A stretch of 64,000 bases of DNA from Enterococcus devriesei (GCF_001885905.1 NZ_JXKM01000006.1:62001-126000); one strand, 5' to 3'. Counted from the stretch's first letter, positions 6,955 to 16,064 are shown. Notes: generated by a model not told the origin, from the sequence alone. Numbers and translations: made by a program.

Positions 6955-8667
6955 ATGGAGATGCTTTTAAAAGAAAAGAACTTGGTTGATGAAGACAAAA
7001 AGTTTTGGAAAGAAGAGGTAGTTTATCAAATTTATCCGAAAAGTTTCTATGACAGTAATAATGACGGTATCGGCGATATCAAAGGGATCACGGAAAAGCT
7101 GGATTATTTAGCTGAACTAGGGGTCACGATGCTATGGATCTGTCCGATTTTCACCTCGCCAATGGTTGATAATGGGTACGATATAGCTGATTATAAAGGT
7201 ATCCAAAAAGAATTTGGCACAATGGCAGACTTGAATGAGCTGATTGAAGCAGCCAAAGCGCGAGGAATCAAATTGATCCTTGATCTGGTAGTCAACCATT
7301 CCTCGGATGAACATGCTTGGTTTCAAGCGGCGTTAGCCGATGCTAAGAGTCCTTATCGTGATTATTATATTTTTAAATCAGGCAAAGAAGGGAATCCACC
7401 CAATAATTGGCGTTCGATCTTTGGCGGCAGTGTCTGGGAACCAGTGCCGAATGAGGAGAATTTGTATTACTTCCATACGTTTGACAAACGGCAGCCGGAT
7501 CTGAATTGGGAAAATCCGGCATTGCGACGGGATATTTATGAAATGATCAATTGGTGGCTGTCAAAGGGAATTGCCGGTTTTCGGATCGATTCCATCACTT
7601 TTATTAAAAAAGATCAGGACTACAGTGATGTTGCCGTGGATGGTAGTGATGGGCTTGGTAGTGTCAAAGAAAAGACCCGCAATCGCCCAGGGATTGAAAA
7701 CTTCTTAGCTGAATTGAATCGGGAAACATTCCAAAAATATGAATGTGTCAGTGTCGGGGAGGCGCCAGGCGTTCCTTATGAACAATACGATCAATACATT
7801 GGGTCGGACGGCTATTTCAATATGATTTTTGATTTTCATTATGCGGACGTGGATGTAGAGAACGGAAGCGAGTGGTTCCGCCGAACGAATTGGCAGCCAC
7901 AAGATTTAAAAGAATTATTGTTCAAGAGTCAAACAGCGATTCAAAACAGTGGCTGGGGGGCGAATTTTTTAGAAAATCACGATCAGCCTCGGTCCTTATC
8001 GAAATATATCACTGATGAACGCTATCAAAATGAGATAGGCGCAAAAGCACTAGGAGCCTTATTTTTCTTCTTAAGAGGAACGCCGTTTATTTATCAAGGC
8101 CAAGAAATCGGCATGAAAAACTTCCAACGAACAACAATTGAAGATTTCAATGATGTTTCCAGTATCGATAACTATCAGCGTTCTTTATTGGAAGGCTTTT
8201 CTGAGAAAGAAGCATTGAATTTTGTTAATCAGCGTTCGAGAGACAATAATCGTACCCCTTTCCAATGGGATGCCTCGGACAAGGCTGGCTTTAGTGAAGC
8301 GACTCCCTGGTTAAAACTGACAGGAGATCAAAAACAAGTCAATGCGGCTGATCAAATCAATCAAGCAGATTCTATTTTGACTTTCTACAAAAAAATGATC
8401 CAATTGCGGAATCATTCAATCTATCGCGACACATTGATTTACGGCGATTTCGTACCATTGGAAACCGCGGATGCAGTGATTGGTTATGAGCGAGTAGGAG
8501 AAAAGACGCTTCAGATTTTTGTGAATTTAAGCAATCAAAAGCACAAGGTCCAAGCTTCAGGGGAAATCTTGTTAAATAATTATCCTACGGTAGAACTGAC
8601 GGATGGAACGCAGGTATTACAACCGTACCAAGCAGTTGTAATCAGAAAGGGTGAAAAGCATGACTAA
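6955..8667 (+). CDS. GH13 alpha-glucosidase (oligo-1,6-glucosidase type)
   Basis: A 570-residue cytosolic glycosidase. It starts VVYQIYPKSFYDSNNDGIGD, the opening of GH13 alpha-glucosidases, and carries DLVVNHSSDEH, the nucleophile in GFRIDSI (Asp212), the acid/base in VGEAPG (Glu269) and the transition-state residue in ENHDQPR. AAAGGAG precedes the ATG at 6955; the next ATG at 6961 is an alternative. It lies first in an operon with a sucrose-type PTS and a GH32 enzyme, so it probably cleaves alpha-glucosides, free or phosphorylated, taken up with sucrose. A trehalose-6-phosphate hydrolase is less likely from the context. Confidence 0.87.
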   Translation: MEMLLKEKNLVDEDKKFWKEEVVYQIYPKSFYDSNNDGIGDIKGITEKLDYLAELGVTMLWICPIFTSPMVDNGYDIADYKGIQKEFGTMADLNELIEAAKARGIKLILDLVVNHSSDEHAWFQAALADAKSPYRDYYIFKSGKEGNPPNNWRSIFGGSVWEPVPNEENLYYFHTFDKRQPDLNWENPALRRDIYEMINWWLSKGIAGFRIDSITFIKKDQDYSDVAVDGSDGLGSVKEKTRNRPGIENFLAELNRETFQKYECVSVGEAPGVPYEQYDQYIGSDGYFNMIFDFHYADVDVENGSEWFRRTNWQPQDLKELLFKSQTAIQNSGWGANFLENHDQPRSLSKYITDERYQNEIGAKALGALFFFLRGTPFIYQGQEIGMKNFQRTTIEDFNDVSSIDNYQRSLLEGFSEKEALNFVNQRSRDNNRTPFQWDASDKAGFSEATPWLKLTGDQKQVNAADQINQADSILTFYKKMIQLRNHSIYRDTLIYGDFVPLETADAVIGYERVGEKTLQIFVNLSNQKHKVQASGEILLNNYPTVELTDGTQVLQPYQAVVIRKGEKHD

Positions 8668-10528
8668 AACAAACTATTCGGAGATCGCAGAAAAAATCGT
8701 GGCAGTGGTAGGGGAAGACAATATTGTCTCCGCTACTCACTGCGCCACCCGTTTACGGCTGCAAGTCAAAGACCGAAAAGCGATCGATGATACTCAAGTG
8801 GAACAAGTGGAAGAAGTCAAAGGCGTCTTTTACAATGCGGGGCAATATCAAATTATTTTAGGTACCGGCATTGTGAATAAGGTCTATGCGGCCCTACAGT
8901 CGCTCTATTCTTTTAATGAAGTTTCCAAAGATCAAATGGCCAAAGACGATTCTTCGCCATTGCAGCGAGCAGTCCGGAATATCGCGGATATCTTTGTTCC
9001 GATCATTCCCATTTTAGGTGCTACGGGACTTTTCTTAGGATTAAAAGGTGTCTTGTTCAATGAAACCGTTTTGCACACGATGGGCTTAACGCCAAATAGT
9101 ATTCCAGCATGGTTGAGTGCCTCTGTGACTGTTTTAACGGATACGGCTTTTGGGTTTCTAACGGCTTTTATTTGCTGGTCAGCTTTTAAAAAAATGGGGG
9201 GATTGCCAATCATTGGTTTCCTAATCGGTCTGATGCTGGTCTCGCCGGCCTTGCCGAATGCCTACGCGGTAGCAGGAGGAACGGCTGAACCAATTATGGC
9301 TTTCGGGGTGATTCCTTTAGTCGGCTATCAAGGCTCGATCTTAACGGCGCTGATTACCGGTATGATCGGTGCCACGTTAGAGAAAAAATTACGTAAAGTA
9401 ATGCCGAATGCGATGGATCTGATCTTCACGCCTTTTGTTGTGATCTTAGTTTCTGTCTTTGTAGCATTGTTTGTTTTAGGCCCTATCGTCCATGCGTTTG
9501 AAAGCCAAGCGGTCAAAGTAATTGAAATGTTCCTGCATTTACCATTCGGCATCGGGGGTTTGATTATTGGATTCCTCTATCCTATCGCGGTAATGACCGG
9601 GATGCATCATATGTTTATCATGATTGAAACGTCTTTGATTGCCACGACGGGCTTCAATCCATTGATCACGGTGTGTGCGATGTATGGTTTTGCCAATGCG
9701 GCAGTTTGTTTAGCGATTGCTTTGCGAACGAAGAGTGCTTCAATTAAAACGGCTGGGATCTCTGCGACTGTCACCCAAATGCTAGGGGTCAGTGAACCGG
9801 CGTTATTCGGTGTGGTGATGCGGACAGGAATGAAAGCGATCTTAGTCATGTTAGGAAGCTCTGCAGTCGGCAGCATGGTTCTGTCATTATTAGGCATTCA
9901 AGCAAATAGCTACGGATTGGCCGTGTTGTTATCACCATTAATGTACATTTATCAGCCTTATCAAGTCATTACGTACGTTTTAGTTGGAGTCGCTACCTTT
10001 GTCTTAGCCTTCATTTTGACGAATCTATTTGTTATCAAAAAAAATGATACCAAAGTCGAAACCGTTCTTCCAACGGAAGGACATACAAAAAATGTAAAAG
10101 TATATTCACCAATTGAAGGGGAGATCATTCCGATTTCAGAGGTCAACGATCCGGTTTTTGCCAGTAAAATGGTGGGGGAAGGCTTTGCGGTATTACCAAG
10201 CACCGAAACAATCAAAGCACCGGTCTCAGGTATGGTAAAAATGATCGCGCCAACGAAGCACGCGATTGGAATCGTGGCTGACAATGGGATGGAATTATTG
10301 CTTCACCTTGGAATAGACACCGTGGAATTAAATGGTGCGCCTTTTGATCTGAAAATCAAAGTCGGCGAAAAAGTTCAACAAGGACAAGCAATCGGTACGG
10401 TCAATTTAAAAATGATTGCAGAAAACGGCAAAGATGCGACGGTTATGGTGATCATCACCGATTCAAAAGAAGCAATCGCTGGGCTGGAATACAATCAAGA
10501 TTACGTTTTACCAATTCTTGGATCGTAG
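8660..10528 (+). CDS. PTS sugar transporter EIIBCA, sucrose/beta-glucoside type
   Basis: A three-domain transporter of 622 residues. EIIB comes first with the phosphocysteine in THCATRLR (Cys28), then a roughly ten-helix EIIC domain (FVPIIPILGATGLFLG; GMHHMFIMIE; GVSEPALFG), then a glucose-type EIIA with the phosphohistidine in LLLHLGIDT. The ATG at 8660 overlaps the end of the GH13 gene and follows AGAAAGGGTG. Position between two glycosidases acting on glucosyl and fructosyl bonds suggests sucrose or a related glucoside, imported as the 6-phosphate. Confidence 0.9.
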   Translation: MTKTNYSEIAEKIVAVVGEDNIVSATHCATRLRLQVKDRKAIDDTQVEQVEEVKGVFYNAGQYQIILGTGIVNKVYAALQSLYSFNEVSKDQMAKDDSSPLQRAVRNIADIFVPIIPILGATGLFLGLKGVLFNETVLHTMGLTPNSIPAWLSASVTVLTDTAFGFLTAFICWSAFKKMGGLPIIGFLIGLMLVSPALPNAYAVAGGTAEPIMAFGVIPLVGYQGSILTALITGMIGATLEKKLRKVMPNAMDLIFTPFVVILVSVFVALFVLGPIVHAFESQAVKVIEMFLHLPFGIGGLIIGFLYPIAVMTGMHHMFIMIETSLIATTGFNPLITVCAMYGFANAAVCLAIALRTKSASIKTAGISATVTQMLGVSEPALFGVVMRTGMKAILVMLGSSAVGSMVLSLLGIQANSYGLAVLLSPLMYIYQPYQVITYVLVGVATFVLAFILTNLFVIKKNDTKVETVLPTEGHTKNVKVYSPIEGEIIPISEVNDPVFASKMVGEGFAVLPSTETIKAPVSGMVKMIAPTKHAIGIVADNGMELLLHLGIDTVELNGAPFDLKIKVGEKVQQGQAIGTVNLKMIAENGKDATVMVIITDSKEAIAGLEYNQDYVLPILGS

Positions 10529-10537
10529 GTGGAGAAG

Positions 10538-11998
10538 ATGGAGTGGACACAAGAACAACGCTACCGTTCCTATCAGGACTGGCCAGCGGACTATCTTGAA
10601 CATTTAAAAAATACTATCCAGGCTTCTAATTGGCGGTTGAATTATCACATTCAGCCAGTGACTGGTCTGGTGAATGATCCTAATGGTTTTAGCTTTTTCA
10701 ACGGTGAATGGCATTTGTTTTATCAAGCGTTCCCCTTTGGAGCGGTGCATGGTCTGAAATCTTGGTATCATGTTAGCTCGTCGGATTTGATTCATTGGGA
10801 AGAAAAGGGATTGGCGCTAGCACCAGATTCAGTTTATGATGCTCAGGGTGTTTATTCCGGCAGTGGACTACCGGTGGGAGAAAAATTATTTCTCGCTTAT
10901 ACCGGAAATGTACGGGATCAGGCTTGGGAACGTCATAGTTATCAATTAGGAGCTTGGATGGACACTGATGGTGTAATCGAAAAAATCGAAGAACCTTTGA
11001 TCAAGCAAATGCCTGAGGGAATCACTGCCCATTTTCGTGATCCACAAATTATCCGCTATAAAGAAACTTATCTAATGATCATTGGAGCACAAACGACTGG
11101 GGAAAAAGGAACAATCCTTGTTTACGAAAGTTATGATTTGAAGAAATGGAGGAATCTAGGAACACTCGCTATTTCGCAAGATCTTGGTTTTATGGTTGAA
11201 TGTCCGAATCTATTATTTATCGAGGACAAGATACTGCTTTTACTTTGTCCTCAAGGGTTGAACCAGAAGACGTTGCCTTATCAAAATGTCTATCCTAACA
11301 CCTATATTTTGGCGGATGCTTACAAGAAAGAAACGAACAGCCTGGAAAATCCCGCACCGCAGCAATTACTAGATGAAGGATTTGATCTTTACGCCACCCA
11401 AGCCTTCACGGCGCCAGACGGACGCTGCTTGAGCATTGGTTGGATCGGCTTGCCGGAAATGAGTTATCCAACCTTTGAAGATGGCTGGGCCCATTGTTTA
11501 AGCTTAGTCAAGGAACTAAAAATAATCGACGGACAGTTGCTACAATACCCAGTCGCTGAGACAAAAGAATTGAGAAGAAGTTATGAGCAGTTGATAGTCG
11601 AGTCCAATGAAGCCGTGACCAAAGAAACTACAAATTGCTACGAGTTAGAAATGGTTATCCCGAAAAATACGCAAGGAGTTGTTCAGCTATTTGCGGATGA
11701 AAAAGGTGAACAATCTCTGTCATTAACATATGATACAACAGTTGGTAAAGTCCGACTTGACCGCCGTAAAACAGACGAGCCACTAAATCCTGCCTTTGGT
11801 GAAACACGCGAGACGGTCTTGGAAGAAAATAGCCCTCTTCATTTGAGATTATTTGTGGATCATTCCACCTGCGAACTATTTTTCAATCACGGCTTAAAAA
11901 CGATGACAGCAGCTTATTATCCAACGCCCCAGCAACTGAATTTATTTGTGAGGGGAAATCGAAAGTTTCAGTTGGATTATTATTTATTAGAAAAATAA
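10538..11998 (+). CDS. scrB: GH32 sucrose-6-phosphate hydrolase
   Basis: A 486-residue GH32 enzyme. The ATG at 10538 is chosen because GGTGGAG lies just before it; a GTG at 10529 is the alternative. The nucleophile motif VNDPNG (Asp47), FRDPQI and VECPNL are present in the expected order, followed by the beta-sandwich domain. It has no signal peptide and sits directly after the EIIBCA gene, so it should split sucrose-6-phosphate into glucose-6-phosphate and fructose in the cytosol. No fructokinase gene is nearby. Confidence 0.9.
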   Translation: MEWTQEQRYRSYQDWPADYLEHLKNTIQASNWRLNYHIQPVTGLVNDPNGFSFFNGEWHLFYQAFPFGAVHGLKSWYHVSSSDLIHWEEKGLALAPDSVYDAQGVYSGSGLPVGEKLFLAYTGNVRDQAWERHSYQLGAWMDTDGVIEKIEEPLIKQMPEGITAHFRDPQIIRYKETYLMIIGAQTTGEKGTILVYESYDLKKWRNLGTLAISQDLGFMVECPNLLFIEDKILLLLCPQGLNQKTLPYQNVYPNTYILADAYKKETNSLENPAPQQLLDEGFDLYATQAFTAPDGRCLSIGWIGLPEMSYPTFEDGWAHCLSLVKELKIIDGQLLQYPVAETKELRRSYEQLIVESNEAVTKETTNCYELEMVIPKNTQGVVQLFADEKGEQSLSLTYDTTVGKVRLDRRKTDEPLNPAFGETRETVLEENSPLHLRLFVDHSTCELFFNHGLKTMTAAYYPTPQQLNLFVRGNRKFQLDYYLLEK

Positions 11999-12004
11999 TA
12001 AAGT

Positions 12005-12048
12005 GAAGGTTCTTGACGTGCGCATGGACGAGAGCCTTCTTTTTTTTG
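12005..12048 (+). terminator. Terminator of the sucrose operon
   Basis: GAAGG-T-TCT pairs with AGA-G-CCTTC across a loop and is followed by nine T. Confidence 0.8.
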
Positions 12049-12073
12049 GATGAAAAGATCTGAGCAAAACAAG

Positions 12074-12121
12074 TTGACTTTTAGCAAAATAAGTTTATAT
12101 TAAATATAGTTAGCCGGCTAA
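12074..12121 (+). promoter_or_regulatory. Promoter and MarR operator
   Basis: TTGACT (12074-12079) and TATATT (12096-12101) are spaced by 16 bases. The perfect palindrome TTAGCCGGCTAA (12110-12121) sits at the expected transcript start and is the likely binding site of the MarR protein encoded next. Confidence 0.75.
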
Positions 12122-12142
12122 TTATATTCGAAGGAGAAAATC

Positions 12143-12667
12143 ATGGAAAGATTTACGTTCAAAGATCGACCCAACAATCAGCGGATGCAGGTGACTGTTG
12201 ATCAATATGCGAAATCTTCAAATTCAGAACAGGCACTATTGTTTTTGGATCTGCAGTGGACCTATCGCGAGATGCAGAAGGCTTACGATCAAGTCTTAGC
12301 GCAGTACGGTCTGTCTGAATCAAAGTTTATTATTTTGATGTTTTTGAATTCAGCGGAAGAAAATAGTCTGCTGCCATCTGAATTGGCAGAAAAACTCGGG
12401 GCTTCACGAGCAACAATCACCAAGCTATTAAACAGTATGGAAAAAGAGCAGTGGGTCAAAAAAATCCCGTCACTAATAGATAAACGGGCGGTTCAAATCC
12501 AAATGACTGATCAAGGCAAAGAAGTTCTGAAAGCTTTTTTACCGGATAACTTTGAATTTGTTAATACACTGACGGAGGAATTGTCCGAAGAAGAGATCGA
12601 CCAGTTTTTCTACCTATTAAATAAAATTAAACAAGGCACTACCAAATTAACGAAAGAAATGGAGTAA
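12143..12667 (+). CDS. MarR-family transcriptional regulator
   Basis: A 174-residue winged-helix protein. The DNA-binding segment is LPSELAEKLGASRATITKLLNSMEKEQWV with the wing SLIDKRAVQIQMTDQG. It has about 25 more N-terminal residues than a minimal MarR protein. GAAGGAGA precedes the ATG. It is followed six bases later by a rhodanese-like gene and is likely autoregulated through the palindrome just upstream. The inducer is unknown. Confidence 0.88.
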   Translation: MERFTFKDRPNNQRMQVTVDQYAKSSNSEQALLFLDLQWTYREMQKAYDQVLAQYGLSESKFIILMFLNSAEENSLLPSELAEKLGASRATITKLLNSMEKEQWVKKIPSLIDKRAVQIQMTDQGKEVLKAFLPDNFEFVNTLTEELSEEEIDQFFYLLNKIKQGTTKLTKEME

Positions 12668-12673
12668 TAAAAA

Positions 12674-13036
12674 ATGAACGAAAAGAAAATTGAGCTATTA
12701 AAAACCTACTTGAGCCTATATATCAACCACTTTGTTGTTTTACAAAATATGGATAAGGAAGATTCCCCTTACGTCGTATTAGATGTCCGCAACGCTCCAG
12801 CACAAGTAAAAAAAGACCAAATCAAAGGTGCAATCGCGATGCCGGCCAAAGATTTAGCAGATCATTTAGCTGAATTGGATAAAAATAAGACCTATGTTGT
12901 CTACGACTGGACTGGTGGTACAACGTTAGGCAAAGAAGCTCTGTTGATTCTGTTATCAGCCGGCTTTGAAGCTTACGAACTGGCTGGTGCGATGGAAGGC
13001 TGGAAAGGCATGAACTTGCCGATCGAAGAATTATAA
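12674..13036 (+). CDS. Rhodanese-like domain protein lacking the catalytic cysteine
   Basis: A 120-residue single rhodanese fold: YVVLDVRNAPAQV at the front, IKGAIAMPAKDL, then TYVVYDWTGGTTLGKEA and a final LAGAMEGWKGMNLPI. Active rhodaneses have Cys at the start of the loop after the VVY strand; here the residue is Asp (YDWTGG), so sulphur transfer by the usual route is not expected. It is probably a binding or sensing partner of the MarR protein with which it is co-transcribed. Function inferred only. Confidence 0.85.
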   Translation: MNEKKIELLKTYLSLYINHFVVLQNMDKEDSPYVVLDVRNAPAQVKKDQIKGAIAMPAKDLADHLAELDKNKTYVVYDWTGGTTLGKEALLILLSAGFEAYELAGAMEGWKGMNLPIEEL

Positions 13037-13082
13037 AAAAAGAGTGGTTAACGAAGAAGGAATCGTTAACCACTCTTTTTTT
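13036..13082. terminator. Bidirectional terminator
   Basis: AGAGTGGTTAACGA (13041-13054) pairs with its complement (13063-13076); A and T runs on both sides allow it to work for the MarR operon and for the small minus-strand gene. Confidence 0.9.
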
Positions 13083-13091
13083 AGCCAATAA

Positions 13092-13241
13092 CTATTTTTC
13101 ATAACCGACAGCGACAGAATTAAAACCAGTGGAATTCACAAAGGCATTGATAACAACACCATTTTGAGGCAGATAGCCATCTTTTTCGGTGTTTTTGTTG
13201 AATTCTTTCACAGTAAAGACAACGATATGCTTGAATGTCAT
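13092..13241 (-). CDS. Small hypothetical protein (49 residues)
   Basis: An ATG at 13241 follows AAGGAGGT by about six bases and opens 49 codons to a TAG at 13092-13094. The product starts MTFKHIVVFTVKEF and ends NSTGFNSVAVGYEK; it has no signal peptide or membrane segment. A good ribosome site and a terminator directly downstream support a real gene. I do not recognise the family. Confidence 0.6.
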   Translation of the reverse strand: MTFKHIVVFTVKEFNKNTEKDGYLPQNGVVINAFVNSTGFNSVAVGYEK

Positions 13242-13388
13242 AGGGACCTCCTTGCTCTTTATTTATTACTTAAACAGTACATAAGTTGAAGGGGAAAGGC
13301 AATGGTGATAGCGATTAATTTTATTTGAATTAGGGTGATGGTCAATCTATTTGGTAAATATTCTAGAAAATCTTCCGAACTGAAAAGG

Positions 13389-13411
13389 CTTCATCATATT
13401 TGATGATGAAG
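13389..13411. other. Hairpin upstream of the GntR gene
   Basis: CTTCATCAT and ATGATGAAG form a nine-pair stem with a five-base loop, about 75 bases before the GntR start. There is no T run, so it is more likely an operator or leader structure than a terminator. Confidence 0.45.
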
Positions 13412-13487
13412 TTGAATCTGGCTTTTCAAACGCTAGTCTTAATGCTATTCTAAATGAAGAATAATAAACGATGGAAAGGTGGTAGAT

Positions 13488-14189
13488 ATGAAAAAAACTC
13501 GTGTGTTATATCTGGAAGTCGCTGAAAAAATAAAAGAGGATATCTTTTCCGGTAAATACCCGGTAGGAACGATGTTACCATCAGAGACTGAACTCGAAAA
13601 ACTTTTCAAGGTAAGTAAGATCACAGTTAGAAAGGCCATCGAACTGTTAGCGGGTGATGAATATGTGGAGAAAAAGAGCGGAAAAGGGACGACCGTTCTC
13701 AGTGAGCGCCCGTACAATAAACTATCAAAAGCAATTAGCTTCACTCAGATACTTGAAAATTCACAGCGAAATGTCGAAAAGATTATTCTAGATGTGAAAA
13801 AGATCAAGTTAAAAAAAGAAGATCCAGTGTTTGAATACTTTGGTGAGGAAGCGATTTGTTTTCAGCGAATGTACTTGCTAGATGGAAAACCTTATATTTA
13901 TTTCAATCATTATTTGCCCGTTGGTTTGGACAAAGTTACTAAAGCGGATCTTGAGCAAGATTCACTCTATCGGATTCTTTACCAAAATGGGTTAGACATT
14001 GATCGATTTATAGATGATTTTATAGCAATTGCATTAAACGATGAGGAGCAGGACCTTTTAAAAACAAAAGAAACGCTAGCTTTGAAAAGAATTCGAAAAT
14101 CCTATGATTATGATCAAAAAGTGATTGAATACTCAGAAGCATTATACAATACATCGGATCATGCCTATCAAATTGAATATGAGACCTAA
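13488..14189 (+). CDS. GntR-family (HutC/UTRA) transcriptional regulator
   Basis: A 233-residue regulator starting at ATG 13488 after AAAGGTGG. Residues about 5-70 are the winged-helix domain (VAEKIKEDIFSGKYPVGTML, then SKITVRKAIELLAGDEYV); the rest is a UTRA effector domain, which usually binds a phosphorylated sugar. It lies upstream of and in the same direction as the seven-gene operon at 14383-21143, with a terminator and a new promoter between. The palindrome at 14351-14364 is the likely target. Confidence 0.88.
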   Translation: MKKTRVLYLEVAEKIKEDIFSGKYPVGTMLPSETELEKLFKVSKITVRKAIELLAGDEYVEKKSGKGTTVLSERPYNKLSKAISFTQILENSQRNVEKIILDVKKIKLKKEDPVFEYFGEEAICFQRMYLLDGKPYIYFNHYLPVGLDKVTKADLEQDSLYRILYQNGLDIDRFIDDFIAIALNDEEQDLLKTKETLALKRIRKSYDYDQKVIEYSEALYNTSDHAYQIEYET

Positions 14190-14190
14190 C

Positions 14191-14223
14191 AAAAAGCTGT
14201 GGTGAATTTACCGCAGCTTTTTA
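14191..14223 (+). terminator. Terminator of the GntR gene
   Basis: AAAAAGCTG(T) pairs with (C)CAGCTTTTT over a short loop, starting two bases after the stop codon. Confidence 0.8.
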
Positions 14224-14303
14224 TTTATAGAGAAAATAGCCACGAAGTCAAGGATTCTAACGTATTTAATCAAATTTGACAAAAAAATAAAAAAAACGGA
14301 ATC

Positions 14304-14364
14304 AAAAAAGCGTTTACAGTCGCAGCGTTGTATGATAGTATTCATTTGTAAACATTATAATGTT
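14304..14364 (+). promoter_or_regulatory. cre-like box, promoter and GntR operator
   Basis: AAAAAGCGTTTACA (14304-14317) matches the CcpA cre consensus at 12 of 14 positions and contains the -35 TTTACA; a 17-base spacer leads to TAGTAT (14335-14340). AACATTATAATGTT (14351-14364) is a perfect 14-base palindrome between the start point and the ribosome site, well placed as the GntR operator. Both glucose repression and local induction are suggested. Confidence 0.7.
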
Positions 14365-14382
14365 ATAAACGGAGGTTAAAAA

Positions 14383-15732
14383 ATGGACAGACTTGTAAAT
14401 TCACTTGAACAAAAATTGATGCCTTTCGCGAATAAAATCGGAACACAGCGACATATGATGGCAATCAGAAAGGGAATCGTAGCAACAATGCCGCTGACGA
14501 TTGTCGGCTCCTTTTTTACTATTTTCTTAAATTTCCCGATTCCGTCGATTGCTGCAATAATTGAACCTTATTTGCCAATTTTAGATATTCCATTTCGTTA
14601 TACGGTCGGTATCCTAGCGCTGTACGCAACCTTTGGTATTGCCTCTCAATTAGCGAATAGCTATAAAGTAGATTCTTTAACGGCTGGTATTTTATCGGTG
14701 ATGTCTTTCTTAGTTACCGCGGCACCTCCATTAAGAGTCTTTGATAATGTCGATGGCGTGATTGATGCTGGACGTTATATTAATATTGCTAATTTAGGCG
14801 CAGCATCATTGTTTGGTGCGATTGTGACAGCAATTATTTCTGTTGAGATTTATCGAATCTTTATTGAAAAGAACATTACGATCAAAATGCCTGAGGGGGT
14901 TCCACCAGAAGTGACCAATTCATTTATGGCATTGATTCCCGGTGGTGCTATCCTGTTGTTCTTCTGGGTAGTTCGTCATATGATCGGCTTTGATATCAAC
15001 GGTTTTTTAAGTAATTTATTGATGCCGTTTAAAGATGTTTTGGCTGGTAATAGTCTGTTTGGTGGATTGTTGACTGTATTCCTGATTTGTTTCTTCTGGG
15101 TACTGGGAATTCATGGCCCTGCGATTATGGGGCCGGTGATCCGTCCATTCTGGGAATTGTCGATTGCTGAAAATATGGAAGCTTTCGCTGATGGCGCAAG
15201 CGCTCATGCGATGCCAAATATTTTTACAGAGCAATTTTTACAATGGTTTATCTGGATTGGTGGTGCTGGAACGACATTAGCTTTAGTTGTTTTCTTTATG
15301 TTTTCAAAATCAAAATATCTAAAGAGCCTAGGCCGCTTGTCCTTCTTACCTGGATTATTCAATATTAATGAACCAATGATTTTCGGCGCACCAATCGTAA
15401 TGAACCCGTTGCTAGGGATTCCTTTTATCGTTGCTCCGTTAGTTACTACAACACTTTCGTACTTTTTGACGGTATCAGGAATAATCCCAATGATGGTAGC
15501 GCGTTATGGATTTACCATTCCAGCGCCGATTGCGGCTTGGATGAGTACGGATTGGAGTATCGGTGCGGCTATCTTAGTTATCATTAACTTTTTGATATCT
15601 ATGGCAATTTATTATCCCTTCTTCAAGGTTTTTGAAAAACAACAATTGGCTCGTGAAGCAGCTGAAGTCGAAGCTGAAGAGAAAGCGAAAAAGGCCAAGG
15701 CTGAACAGTTACAAGGTGCAACTTCGAATTAA
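14383..15732 (+). CDS. PTS EIIC, cellobiose/chitobiose (Lac) family
   Basis: A 449-residue permease with the family landmarks GIHGPAIMGPVIRPFW and FNINEPMIFGAPIV and a charged, Ala/Glu/Lys-rich tail. Lac-family EIIC proteins carry mono- to trisaccharides of glucose or N-acetylglucosamine and need separate EIIA and EIIB proteins, none of which is encoded in this operon. The ATG follows ACGGAGG. First gene of the operon; the sugar presumably arrives as a 6-phosphate using EIIA/EIIB from elsewhere. Confidence 0.88.
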   Translation: MDRLVNSLEQKLMPFANKIGTQRHMMAIRKGIVATMPLTIVGSFFTIFLNFPIPSIAAIIEPYLPILDIPFRYTVGILALYATFGIASQLANSYKVDSLTAGILSVMSFLVTAAPPLRVFDNVDGVIDAGRYINIANLGAASLFGAIVTAIISVEIYRIFIEKNITIKMPEGVPPEVTNSFMALIPGGAILLFFWVVRHMIGFDINGFLSNLLMPFKDVLAGNSLFGGLLTVFLICFFWVLGIHGPAIMGPVIRPFWELSIAENMEAFADGASAHAMPNIFTEQFLQWFIWIGGAGTTLALVVFFMFSKSKYLKSLGRLSFLPGLFNINEPMIFGAPIVMNPLLGIPFIVAPLVTTTLSYFLTVSGIIPMMVARYGFTIPAPIAAWMSTDWSIGAAILVIINFLISMAIYYPFFKVFEKQQLAREAAEVEAEEKAKKAKAEQLQGATSN

Positions 15733-15764
15733 AAAGGAATCAAAATTTACGTAGAAGGGATTTA

Positions 15765-15788
15765 GAGGATAGTCAACTGACTATCCTC
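15765..15788 (+). other. Intercistronic hairpin
   Basis: GAGGATAGTC and GACTATCCTC form ten pairs with a four-base loop between the EIIC and the small membrane gene. No T run follows, so RNA stability or partial termination are more likely than full termination. Confidence 0.7.
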
Positions 15789-15800
15789 TTCGGTGATAGT

Positions 15801-16064
15801 ATGAATCTGATTTATGTAATCATTCTATTTTTTGCAAGTCATATCTATTTAGAAAAAGGGAAATTGCCTGAAACGCTTCAAAACATAAAACTTAGATATA
15901 TTTTATTAGGTTCATTAGGAGCTATTTTTCTAGCAATCGTATTGGGTATTCTTTTACATATCGCTTCTTTCTTGGTGATGACGATTACAGTCTGTTCAGC
16001 TTCTTTGATTGCTTATAAATACCGCTCAAAATTTGACGAAATGGAACGAGGGAAAAGCGTATGA
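15801..16064 (+). CDS. Small two-TM membrane protein in the PTS operon
   Basis: An 87-residue protein with a hydrophobic start (NLIYVIILFFASHIYL) and a central hydrophobic block (residues about 32-68), ending in a charged tail. The stop overlaps the next start (ATGA), so translation is coupled to the MupG-like gene. The ribosome site is weak and may depend on the upstream hairpin. I do not recognise the family. Its position directly after the EIIC recalls the 88-residue gene at 29911. Confidence 0.65.
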   Translation: MNLIYVIILFFASHIYLEKGKLPETLQNIKLRYILLGSLGAIFLAIVLGILLHIASFLVMTITVCSASLIAYKYRSKFDEMERGKSV

